Assembly: GCA_046757725.1 (NCBI GenBank)
Contig: JBHHYU010000098.1
Coordinates: forward strand, 1 to 10,572
Reading direction: 5' to 3'
Source: JBHHYU01 sp046757725
Lineage (GTDB): Bacteria > Desulfobacterota > Binatia > UBA9968
Length of the DNA stretch: 10,572 nucleotides
A program made the translations under genes and the position numbers. Below, in pieces: positions 1-6,174 of the stretch. Each line of letters starts with the position of its first letter. The stretch's first letter is position 1. The notes beneath the pieces are model-generated. The model made no database searches and was not told the DNA's origin. It saw only the letters and a list, made by a program, of their open reading frames with translations.

Positions 1-217
1 AGATCTCACCGTCGGTTGGGTGCTCCACCCCTCCCAAAAGACGGAGCGGCTTAGTCTTTCCGCACCCCGAGGGGCCAAGGATACAGAGGAACTCCTCGTC
101 GGGGATAGAGGCGCTAACACGGTCAAGGGCTGTCACAGTCCCGTGGTCGTCTTCGAATATTTTTGTCAGATCCCGAATGACGCCCTTCCCGTCACCCGGC
201 GCAGGACTTTCGTTCAC
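1..217 (-). CDS. ABC transporter ATP-binding protein, N-terminal part (runs off left edge)
   Basis: This is the first 72 residues of an ABC ATPase, probably of the nitrate/sulfonate/taurine (NitT/TauT) import class given the binding protein just upstream. It would hydrolyse ATP on the cytoplasmic face to power uptake. The visible part holds the first beta strands (VIRDLTKIFEDD), the region 'TALDRVSASIPDEEFLCILG' and a Walker A P-loop GPSGCGKT at about residues 49-56. After the P-loop the text reads KPLRLLGGVE, where the family usually has TLLRLIAGLE, a mild oddity. Signature, Walker B and H-loop lie outside the window. Start chosen: GTG at 217, six bases after an AGGA core; no in-frame ATG is available because a TGA lies upstream in frame. 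It lies 76 nt after the binding-protein gene on the same strand, so the two are probably co-transcribed. Family is clear; substrate is unknown. Confidence 0.88.
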   Translation of the reverse strand, partial: MNESPAPGDGKGVIRDLTKIFEDDHGTVTALDRVSASIPDEEFLCILGPSGCGKTKPLRLLGGVEHPTDGEI

Positions 218-293
218 TCCCGTCCTTCCCGGGACCGCCGCCCCGGCGAGCCGCCCATGGGGTCAAAACACTCCTCCTTGGCGGCAGGCCAAA

Positions 294-1322
294 TCACTTG
301 TCCGCCGCAGGGTGTCCCTTCTGGAACGAGTAGTCGGTCACTTCAGATGCCGTTATGCGACGCTTGATAAACTTGTCCTTGAGCATCCATTCGCCGAGCT
401 GGGCAATCCAGCTTACGGGTATCTTGCTGTAGGCCAAGCCCATTTTGTCATACGCGGCGCGCGTGAGCTTCTTGTCGATGCGCTTGGCATAAGAAGCGAG
501 TATCTCCGTTGCCTGCTCGGGATCCTTACGGAGGACCGCCAACGCATCAAGGTGAGCCCAGACCACCTTTTTGGCCAGGTCTGGGTGCTTCACCCGCAAG
601 CGGTCCGTCATGGAAAGGCTGTTCCGGAACATCTCCTCGTTGAGGATCTTCTTGTCCATGATCTGGTCCCAGTCGAGCAGCATCGTCGCACCCTTGCCCA
701 CGGCGTCCGTCCCGTAAGGCTCAAACGGGAAGGCCGCCTGCACCTGATTCAGCGTTACAAGGGCAGCCACCTCGGGGGCGCGTATTCGCAAAAGCTTGAC
801 GTTTTTCCGCGACAGACCGAAGCGCGGCAGGATGTGATGTACAAGCACAAGGTACTGCACGTTCCTAAGGCTGGTGACGGCAATTGTGTTCCCTTTCAGG
901 CCCGAGACCGATTTGATTTGGGGCGCGCCGACTAAGGTGGCCGCACCATAGGTGGTGGAAGCGACGATCTTGATCGGAAGCCCCGCCTCGATGTAACGCA
1001 TGATGTCGGAGATCTGCGTGTAGCCGGCGTCGTAGTCGCCAATAGACATCATCTGTCTATTGCGAGAGAAGCTTCCATAGAGAAAATTCACCTTCAAGCC
1101 GTACTTCTTCCAGAAGCCCATCTTCTCGGCAATGAAGGGGAACGAGTGGTCCCACCCAGGCGAACCCGCGTTAATTTGGATGGGCTTGTCTCCGTGGTCG
1201 GCCAACACGGGCATGGTCAGGAGTCCTGCCGTCACCCCAATTACGAGAGCGGCACATAACGCGCCCCATCCCCTAATCGAAGAGGTATTGCTTATGACAA
1301 TATCGTCTTTGTACGATTTCAT
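294..1322 (-). CDS. ABC transporter substrate-binding protein (NMT1/SsuA/TauA-like), exported
   Basis: A periplasmic solute-binding protein of the NMT1/ThiY/SsuA superfamily, 342 residues. It begins with a signal sequence: a charged, rather long n-region (MKSYKDD...), a hydrophobic core from about residue 19 to 38, and a likely signal-peptidase site after PVLA at about 41. The mature part starts with the typical first strand and helix (IQINAGSPGWDHSFPF, then AEKMGFWKKYGL) and continues with the family-like segment GDYDAGYTQISDIM and a hinge segment SVSGLKGNTIAV. The start is ambiguous: ATG at 1322 sits 9 nt from a GGAGG (1332-1336), while ATG at 1328 is only 3 nt from it, so 1322 is preferred. 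An upstream in-frame ATG at 1427 lacks support and would put 35 residues before the signal. The ATPase gene follows on the same strand; a permease should lie beyond the left edge. Ligand unknown: NMT1-fold proteins bind sulfonates, pyrimidine precursors, nitrate or aromatic acids. Confidence 0.9.
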   Translation of the reverse strand: MKSYKDDIVISNTSSIRGWGALCAALVIGVTAGLLTMPVLADHGDKPIQINAGSPGWDHSFPFIAEKMGFWKKYGLKVNFLYGSFSRNRQMMSIGDYDAGYTQISDIMRYIEAGLPIKIVASTTYGAATLVGAPQIKSVSGLKGNTIAVTSLRNVQYLVLVHHILPRFGLSRKNVKLLRIRAPEVAALVTLNQVQAAFPFEPYGTDAVGKGATMLLDWDQIMDKKILNEEMFRNSLSMTDRLRVKHPDLAKKVVWAHLDALAVLRKDPEQATEILASYAKRIDKKLTRAAYDKMGLAYSKIPVSWIAQLGEWMLKDKFIKRRITASEVTDYSFQKGHPAADK

Positions 1323-1331
1323 TGCCATATC

Positions 1332-1336
1332 CCTCC
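1332..1336 (-). promoter_or_regulatory. Ribosome binding site GGAGG for the substrate-binding protein
   Basis: GGAGG within GGAAGGAGGG on the minus strand. It lies 9 nt from the ATG at 1322 and 3 nt from the ATG at 1328, which favours the shorter N terminus. It argues against the upstream ATG at 1427. Confidence 0.7.
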
Positions 1337-1433
1337 TTCCAATTTTTAGTGGTCCCGACAAGCAGACTACGAAACACCTTATGAGAGCCAAAATCGGCGG
1401 CGAGAGACCGATCTGCCCCGGGATCAATTTTTA

Positions 1434-1449
1434 GGATAAGAAACTATCC
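1434..1449. promoter_or_regulatory. Possible operator: inverted repeat over the -10 box
   Basis: Two 5-bp arms, GGATA (1434-1438) and TATCC (1445-1449), separated by 6 bp, form a 16-bp dyad typical in size of a helix-turn-helix dimer site. It covers the proposed -10 element and start point of the minus-strand promoter, the position expected for repression. Short dyads arise by chance, so this is only suggestive. Confidence 0.25.
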
Positions 1450-1470
1450 AATAAGTAGCTACGATGTCAA
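1443..1470 (-). promoter_or_regulatory. Candidate sigma-70-type promoter for the ABC uptake genes
   Basis: On the minus strand a perfect -35 box TTGACA (1465-1470) is followed, after 16 nt, by GATAGT (1443-1448), a four-of-six match to TATAAT. It points toward the binding-protein gene and would give a leader of roughly 110 nt. An inverted repeat GGATA/TATCC (1434-1449) overlaps the -10 box and a palindrome GTAGCTAC (1455-1462) lies in the spacer, so a regulator could act here. No transcription data support this; the call rests on motif match and position alone. Confidence 0.45.
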
Positions 1471-1526
1471 GGGATATGATATGGAGGACCTGCATGACCC
1501 ACATTCAGGGCCGAAACCATGAGATT

Positions 1527-1532
1527 AAGGAG
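1527..1532 (+). promoter_or_regulatory. Ribosome binding site AAGGAG for the DUF218 gene
   Basis: AAGGAG with 8 nt to the ATG at 1541, a near-ideal distance, which fixes the start of the DUF218 gene. Confidence 0.7.
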
Positions 1533-1540
1533 TAACGGGG

Positions 1541-2170
1541 ATGTTCAAAAGAACGGTTCGATGGATTAAGGCTCCTTTTACTGCACTGGGAATGCTTGTT
1601 GTCATTCTTGTCACTACGCCCCTTAGCGAATACCTGGCCAAGCCATTACGCCTCGAGGGTCAGCTTCGAAACGCCCAGGCCATTGTCGTCCTGGGTGGAG
1701 GCGCGTTCAAAGACGGCTCTGCCTCAATCTCATCCTTGGCACGGGCTATCTATGGTTTCTCTCTACTCCGGGCAGGATACGCACCCCGCATCTTGCTGAG
1801 CGGGGGGCGAGCATCCCCGGAGTACGGGCGCGAGGGTTTAGCCATGAAAAACCTGCTCCAAGACATTGGAGCGGATAGCCGGCTATTAGAGACAGAGGAC
1901 CGTTCCACCCGAACCTATAGCAACGCTCAGGAGAGTGCGAAAATTCTTCAGGCTCGGGGCACTACCCGCATCCTTCTCGTCACTCACCCAAACCACATGC
2001 TGCGCGCAAAGTGGACCTTTGAAAAGGCGGGTTTCACCGTTTATCCAGCTCCCATACCCTGGGATCGCTTTACAGAGAAAAAGTTCTCGATAGGCCGAAT
2101 TGATCTTTTCTGGAGGGCACTTCACGAATATGGAGGGTTGGTCCTCTACTGGTGGAGAAGCTGGTTGTAG
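1541..2170 (+). CDS. YdcF/SanA-like DUF218 membrane-anchored protein
   Basis: A 209-residue DUF218 (YdcF/SanA/ElyC-like) protein. Residues about 12-27 form one hydrophobic segment after a basic start (MFKRTVRWIKAPF), so it is probably anchored in the inner membrane with the domain outside. Family motifs are present in order: IVVLGGG at 48-54, LLSGG at 85-89, the acidic/threonine stretch ETEDRSTRTYSNA at 117-129, and LLVTHPNHMLRA at 145-156. Members are linked to envelope integrity and vancomycin sensitivity (SanA) or to undecaprenyl-phosphate metabolism (ElyC); YdcF of E. coli binds S-adenosylmethionine. None of these roles can be assigned here. The ATG has an AAGGAG (1527-1532) 8 nt upstream. 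It stands alone on the plus strand, divergent from the uptake genes and convergent with the catabolic operon, so a metabolic link to either is not implied. Confidence 0.85.
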   Translation: MFKRTVRWIKAPFTALGMLVVILVTTPLSEYLAKPLRLEGQLRNAQAIVVLGGGAFKDGSASISSLARAIYGFSLLRAGYAPRILLSGGRASPEYGREGLAMKNLLQDIGADSRLLETEDRSTRTYSNAQESAKILQARGTTRILLVTHPNHMLRAKWTFEKAGFTVYPAPIPWDRFTEKKFSIGRIDLFWRALHEYGGLVLYWWRSWL

Positions 2171-2191
2171 ATGCCGGACTTTTTTAGCGCC

Positions 2192-2899
2192 TTAAAACTT
2201 TTCCGCATAGGGGCGGATATCGATCTCGTGCGTCCAGGCATTCCTGGGCTGCTTAATGGCATGGATGATGGCAGCCGCAATGGCGTCGGGAGGGATGACT
2301 GTATCGTCCGCCCGACCCGGTTCCCTTGCACGAAGCCTTGGGGTGTCGATCTGACCATCGACGACCATGTGAATCACGTGAATTCCCTTCGGGTGAAATT
2401 CCCTCGCAAGGGATTGGCCCAGAACGCGCAGGGAGGACTTGGCAATAGCCAAGGGGGCAAAGCCGGCACGACCACGCAGGGATGCCGTTGCCCCCGTAAG
2501 AGAGATCGCCCCGTGCCCGACCCTTAGCATATCCGGAATGATGGCCTGGGCAAGATGAACTGCACCCATGGCCCCTGTCTCAAACGACTGGAGAATCACA
2601 TTCGGATCCAGTTCCAGAAAAGCGCCACGCCCGTAGCCGCTCGCATTATAGGCCAAGACGCTAATCGCCCCGAACTCGGACCGGACTCTATCGACCGCAG
2701 AAACGACGGAGTCGCGATTTGTCACATCCACCGGGACTACGAGGGCCTTGCCTCCTCTAGCCTGGATCTGAGCTGCTACGGGCTCGCTCGATGCAGATCG
2801 GCGCGAGAATAAACCGACGCCGTAACCCTCTCCGGCAAGCGCACGCGCCAGCGATGACCCCAGTCCGGGACCTACCCCCGCGACAACGGCAGCTTCCAT
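2192..2899 (-). CDS. SDR-fold protein lacking the catalytic Tyr
   Basis: A 235-residue short-chain dehydrogenase/reductase fold protein. The nucleotide-binding turn is AGVGPGLGSSLA (residues 7-18, pattern xGxxxGxG), followed by the basic pair SRR at 32-34, which would favour NADP. D58-V59 fits the adenine contact, and N85-A86-S87 stands in place of the usual NAG. The active-site stretch is degenerate: K154 of YxxxK is present but the Tyr position is L150. Known SDR groups with Phe at this site have very similar surroundings (TGATASLRGRAGF..AK, then LAREFHPKGIHV), so this looks like a further variant of that group. Catalysis by the standard Tyr-Lys mechanism is therefore doubtful. Its start overlaps the end of the upstream gene by 28 nt, with GGGGGA just before the ATG, so translation is probably coupled. 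It is the last gene of the operon and meets the plus-strand DUF218 gene tail to tail across 21 bp. Confidence 0.88.
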   Translation of the reverse strand: MEAAVVAGVGPGLGSSLARALAGEGYGVGLFSRRSASSEPVAAQIQARGGKALVVPVDVTNRDSVVSAVDRVRSEFGAISVLAYNASGYGRGAFLELDPNVILQSFETGAMGAVHLAQAIIPDMLRVGHGAISLTGATASLRGRAGFAPLAIAKSSLRVLGQSLAREFHPKGIHVIHMVVDGQIDTPRLRAREPGRADDTVIPPDAIAAAIIHAIKQPRNAWTHEIDIRPYAEKF

Positions 2900-3864
2900 T
2901 CTTCCCCCATGGTCGACTTGTCGAACAGCTCATCCAAGGATAACTCCCGCGAAATCATGCCCTGCAGATGCGAGTACCGAATCAATGTGGAAAGGTTCTT
3001 CCGATTGGCTTCGTTCAGGCCGTAGACCCACGGATCCTTACCCAGTATTTGCTCCTGCTCTTCCCGCGCATTTCGGAACCAGGCGAGAGGGACCCTTCTG
3101 GGGTTCTCCATCCTCTGATAGGCTACCTTTTTGGCACGCTCGAAAGCGACCATCATATTCATTGGAACCCACGGATAACGATCTACGATCTCCTGCTTGA
3201 TGACCGTGGTGTGCATGATGGGAAAGATACCGGTGCGATGGTAGTAATTAACTTCCTCTTCCTTGTAGCGCTCGAACAAGTGCTTGACCCTGGGGTCTTT
3301 ATCCATAATTGGAGAGATGATGTCCGGATGGATCACGCCGTCCAGCTCTCCCTCTACGAGCATGGACTCGACCCGTTTGCCGGGAGGTATGCGAACCAGC
3401 GTGAGACCTTTTGGCGGGGTAAATGGAACATCCTCTTCTTTTTCTGCGTGCCAGTTGACCTTTTTGTGAGGGACCTGGAATTCATCTTCAAGTATCCCTC
3501 GAATCCAGACCAGAGCGGTCGCCTGAAAATTCTTGAGCCCCACATTTCTACCAATAAGATCAGTAGGTTCATTAATCCCTTTCTTGGCATTGATGAAAAT
3601 AAAGCCGTGGCGGAATCTACGGTGGAGAAATACGGGAATGGCCGTTAAGTCCGCCCCTTTGTCTTTTGCCAGTAAATAAGACGAGCAGGAAAACTCACAT
3701 ATGTCAAAGTCACGGTTTCGTGCCATTCTCCAATGCCGCGTGGACGAATCCATGTCGGTCAGGACAGTAAGCTCAATACCGTCGGCCTTGACTGTTCCCT
3801 CTTTGATTGCCCGTATGCTCTCATAGTCGCCGGTGGCTAATGTTAGATGAAGCAATCTCGACAT
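2872..3864 (-). CDS. 4,5-dihydroxyphthalate decarboxylase-like (Pht5-like) protein, cytoplasmic
   Basis: A 330-residue member of the Pht5 family. 4,5-dihydroxyphthalate decarboxylases share the periplasmic-binding-protein fold and are often labelled ABC substrate-binding proteins. Family segments seen: LTLATGDYESIRAI near the N terminus, GIELTVL at 29-35, DFDICEFSCSSYL at 52-64, IPVFLHRRFRHGFIF at 76-90, GIFPIMHTTVI at 212-222, DPWVYGLNEANRK at 277-289, and the C-terminal ELSLDELFDKST at 307-318. There is no signal peptide: the protein starts directly with a strand, so it should stay in the cytoplasm, which suits an enzyme better than a solute receptor. ATG at 3864 is chosen because an AGGGG core lies 8 nt upstream; a TTG at 3894 is possible but abuts the previous stop. 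It directly follows a class II aldolase-like gene, another family with hydroxy-aromatic decarboxylases. Actual substrate is unknown. Confidence 0.82.
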   Translation of the reverse strand: MSRLLHLTLATGDYESIRAIKEGTVKADGIELTVLTDMDSSTRHWRMARNRDFDICEFSCSSYLLAKDKGADLTAIPVFLHRRFRHGFIFINAKKGINEPTDLIGRNVGLKNFQATALVWIRGILEDEFQVPHKKVNWHAEKEEDVPFTPPKGLTLVRIPPGKRVESMLVEGELDGVIHPDIISPIMDKDPRVKHLFERYKEEEVNYYHRTGIFPIMHTTVIKQEIVDRYPWVPMNMMVAFERAKKVAYQRMENPRRVPLAWFRNAREEQEQILGKDPWVYGLNEANRKNLSTLIRYSHLQGMISRELSLDELFDKSTMGEEWKLPLSRG

Positions 3865-3872
3865 GGTCTTAT

Positions 3873-3877
3873 CCCCT
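3873..3877 (-). promoter_or_regulatory. Ribosome binding site AGGGG deciding the Pht5-like start
   Basis: AGGGG on the minus strand, 8 nt before the ATG at 3864. It supports the 330-residue form rather than one begun at the TTG at 3894, immediately after the stop codon of the class II aldolase-like gene. Confidence 0.5.
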
Positions 3878-3894
3878 ACACTGTCTCCGCTCAA

Positions 3895-4593
3895 CTACTC
3901 GATCGCGGCCCTTTTTGCCCTGCGCACAAAATAGTCCCACATGGTCCCCAAACGGTGTGGAGTATAGACCTGGTCGTACTTTAATTTTGACTCCTCGTCG
4001 CTGCTCCACGAGATATCGCCGGAGGCCATAGCCAATAGTTGAATCCTAGCCGCCTTTTCCAGAAAGACGGCATGCATAGTGGCCACCTCCACCAAACCCC
4101 CTACCACGGTCACCCCATGGTTCTTCATCAGAACTCCACGACACCCTCGCAACGTCTTGGCCACCTCTTGTCCCAACTGGGGAGTCCGAATCAGAGCCGT
4201 TGTAATGTCAAATAGGGGGAGGCTGTCGAAGAAGATGGATCCCTCGTGGCTAACAGTGCGAATGGGCCGGCGTAGTGAGCCGAATGCGGTTGCATATAGC
4301 GGATGGGTGTGAATCACGCAATTCACGTCTGGACGGGCCTTATAGATTTCCGTATGTATGAAGATCTCCGAGTGACGATCGTAATCACCTTTTATCTTAT
4401 TTCCCTCAAGATCGCAGACGATCAGATGGTATGGGCGGATCTCTTCGAACCCGAAACTGTGCGGTTTCATCAAGATTGCCTGCTCCCCCGGGATGCGGGC
4501 GGAGACGTGACCCAGGATGTTGTCCCAATGGCCTTCTATGGCTAGGATATTACATGAATAGGCGACTTTTTCTTTTAGCGAATCAATGTCCAC
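3895..4593 (-). CDS. Class II aldolase/adducin family protein (aldolase, epimerase or decarboxylase)
   Basis: A 232-residue metal-dependent class II aldolase-fold enzyme. The metal ligands expected from L-fuculose-phosphate aldolase are all there: H95 and H97 in VIHTHP (93-98) and H159 in KNHGV (157-161), with the catalytic acid E76 in RHSEIFIH. A GHVSARIPG segment (28-36) matches the usual N-terminal substrate loop. The fold covers sugar-phosphate aldolases, ribulose-phosphate epimerases, and decarboxylases of hydroxylated aromatic dicarboxylates such as 3,4-dihydroxyphthalate and 3-hydroxy-2-methylpyridine-4,5-dicarboxylate. The setting, between a CoA ligase and a Pht5-like gene with no sugar kinase or isomerase nearby, makes the decarboxylase reading more attractive, but this is inference. 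The start is GTG at 4593, six bases after AAAGGGG. It lies 15 nt after the ligase gene and 30 nt before the next ATG, well inside an operon. Confidence 0.87.
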   Translation of the reverse strand: MDIDSLKEKVAYSCNILAIEGHWDNILGHVSARIPGEQAILMKPHSFGFEEIRPYHLIVCDLEGNKIKGDYDRHSEIFIHTEIYKARPDVNCVIHTHPLYATAFGSLRRPIRTVSHEGSIFFDSLPLFDITTALIRTPQLGQEVAKTLRGCRGVLMKNHGVTVVGGLVEVATMHAVFLEKAARIQLLAMASGDISWSSDEESKLKYDQVYTPHRLGTMWDYFVRRAKRAAIE

Positions 4594-4608
4594 AACTTGC
4601 CCCTTTAA

Positions 4609-6165
4609 TTAAATGGCCGACCTTTCGCGCAACTTAAACCTTTGAATCTTTCCCGTAACTGTCTTAGGTAAATCCTCGACAAAATCGATCCACCTGGGAT
4701 ATTTGTACGGAGAGAGCTTCTCTCTGACAAGAGACTGGAGCTCCTCTTTGAGTTTGCTGCTGGATTGGTACTCGCCTTTTAACACGACATAGGCCTTGGG
4801 TTTGACCAGTCCATCCCGGTCGGTTGCACCTGCCACTGCGGCCTCAAGTACAGACGGGTGCTCCACAAGGACGTTTTCAACCTCGATGGGGGACACCCAC
4901 ATCCCCCCTACCTTTAACATATCGTCGGACCGACCGCAGTACCAGTAATAGCCCTCTTCATCACGGTAGTAAGTGTCCCCGGTCTTCAGCCAATCCCCTA
5001 GCATAGCCTTTTTGGTCTGTTCGTGCTTGTTCCAGTAAAACGGAGCATTGGCGTCACCCTTTACCATGAGATGTCCCACCTCCCCCACTGGTACCTCTCT
5101 TCCCTCGTCATCGACGATCTTGGCCTCGAAGGCCGGAGTCACCTGTCCACTGCTACCCGGTTTTGCCTTTCCCGGTCGGTTGGCCAAAAAATCATGAGTG
5201 GCCTCGGTAGAGCCCACAACATCCAGCAGCTCGATTCCAAATTTTTCCTTCCACTGGTGAAAGATAGCCGGAGGCAGGGGCTCTCCGGAGGAGAGGCATA
5301 TCCTGAGCGAGCTCAAATCGTAGCTCTTTTCCACGCGCAGAAACCTGGCATAGAGCGTCGGGACGGAGAAGAAAAAAGTGGGACGGTTCTGTTCAATAAC
5401 CTGCAAGATCTTTTCCGGATCGGGTCGCTCCGGCCACAGGACAGTAGACCCACCAAAGCGAAACGGAAAGTATAGGGAATTTCCCAGGCCGTAAGAGAAA
5501 AAGAGCTTGGAGGCCGAAAAACAAATGTCGTCTTCTCTCATGGCCAGCACAGGCTTCACAAATAGGTCGGTGATCGTGATCATGTCGTGGTGCAGGTGAA
5601 CGGCCCCCTTTGGAAACCCTGTGCTGCCTGAGGTATAGTTCCACATCGCGATATCATCCTTGCTTGTAGGCTCAGCCTCGAGATCGGCCGAGGCGCTGGC
5701 AACGGTGGATTCGTAAGAGAGGGCCCGGCCCCTGGGTTTACCTACGACAATAACTTTCTTCAGATACCGGGGTTGGTCCCAAATAGTCTCAACTTCGGAA
5801 AGAACGGACTCGTGGACTACCATCACTCGTGCCCTGCTGTCCTCAAGCAGGTACCGGTAGTCCCTGGCTTTCATCCAGGGATTGACTGGAATTGGCACAG
5901 CCCCGATTTTGATCGCGCCGAAAAAACAAAAAACAAATTCAGGGCAGTCGGGGAGGATGAGGAGGACCCGCTGCTCAATCTCCAGCCCCAGATCTCTTAA
6001 GGCGTTTCCCGTTTGGTTGACCCTATCGAAAACATCCTGATAGGAAAACTGCTGGTCCAGATAGTAGATCGCGATCTTTTTTTCCCTACCCCGGGCGATA
6101 TTATCATCCACGAAGGTAGTGGCAGCGTTATAAATTTCGGGCAGGTCGACCTTCAGATCCGACAT
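4609..6165 (-). CDS. Benzoate-CoA ligase family AMP-forming acyl/aryl-CoA synthetase
   Basis: A 518-residue member of the ANL superfamily that would activate a carboxylic acid through an acyl-adenylate to its CoA thioester. Motifs in order: P-loop YTSGSTGFPKG (177-187), the substrate-side segment FFSYGLGNSLYFP (222-234, characteristic of benzoate- and 4-hydroxybenzoate-CoA ligases), FFSVPTLY (265-272), the adenine-binding GSTEATHDF (318-326), KTGDTYYRDEEG with D397, the hinge GRSDDMLKVGGMWVSP (411-426), and the catalytic lysine K506 in LPKTVTGKIQR. Length fits the benzoate-CoA ligase group (about 510-540). In that group the segment after GSTE normally reads MLH; here it is ATH, so the acyl pocket may differ from that for benzoate. 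It starts 9 nt after the aldehyde dehydrogenase gene with a weak GAGAG motif, consistent with translation coupled to its neighbour. The substrate acid is not defined. Confidence 0.92.
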   Translation of the reverse strand: MSDLKVDLPEIYNAATTFVDDNIARGREKKIAIYYLDQQFSYQDVFDRVNQTGNALRDLGLEIEQRVLLILPDCPEFVFCFFGAIKIGAVPIPVNPWMKARDYRYLLEDSRARVMVVHESVLSEVETIWDQPRYLKKVIVVGKPRGRALSYESTVASASADLEAEPTSKDDIAMWNYTSGSTGFPKGAVHLHHDMITITDLFVKPVLAMREDDICFSASKLFFSYGLGNSLYFPFRFGGSTVLWPERPDPEKILQVIEQNRPTFFFSVPTLYARFLRVEKSYDLSSLRICLSSGEPLPPAIFHQWKEKFGIELLDVVGSTEATHDFLANRPGKAKPGSSGQVTPAFEAKIVDDEGREVPVGEVGHLMVKGDANAPFYWNKHEQTKKAMLGDWLKTGDTYYRDEEGYYWYCGRSDDMLKVGGMWVSPIEVENVLVEHPSVLEAAVAGATDRDGLVKPKAYVVLKGEYQSSSKLKEELQSLVREKLSPYKYPRWIDFVEDLPKTVTGKIQRFKLRERSAI

Positions 6166-6174
6166 CGGCTCTCT

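Noticed and set aside
177..935. A long plus-strand open frame of 252 codons
   Set aside because: It lies antisense to the exported binding-protein gene, whose product has clear family features and a signal peptide; the plus-strand translation has no recognisable domain.
1475..1480. TATGAT as a -10 box for the DUF218 gene
   Set aside because: No acceptable -35 box is found 16-18 nt upstream, and the overlap with the opposite promoter makes a chance match likely.
2171..2191. T-rich spacer between the convergent DUF218 and SDR genes, considered as a two-way terminator
   Set aside because: A TTTTTT run is present but I find no stem stronger than about 4-5 AT-rich pairs, so no terminator is called.
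2968..3648. A plus-strand open frame of 226 codons
   Set aside because: Antisense to the Pht5-like gene; it mirrors the codon pattern of the real gene and has no ribosome binding site or domain.
3865..3894. TTG at 3894 as the start of the Pht5-like gene
   Set aside because: It directly abuts the upstream stop and lacks a good ribosome binding site, while the ATG at 3864 has AGGGG at 8 nt.
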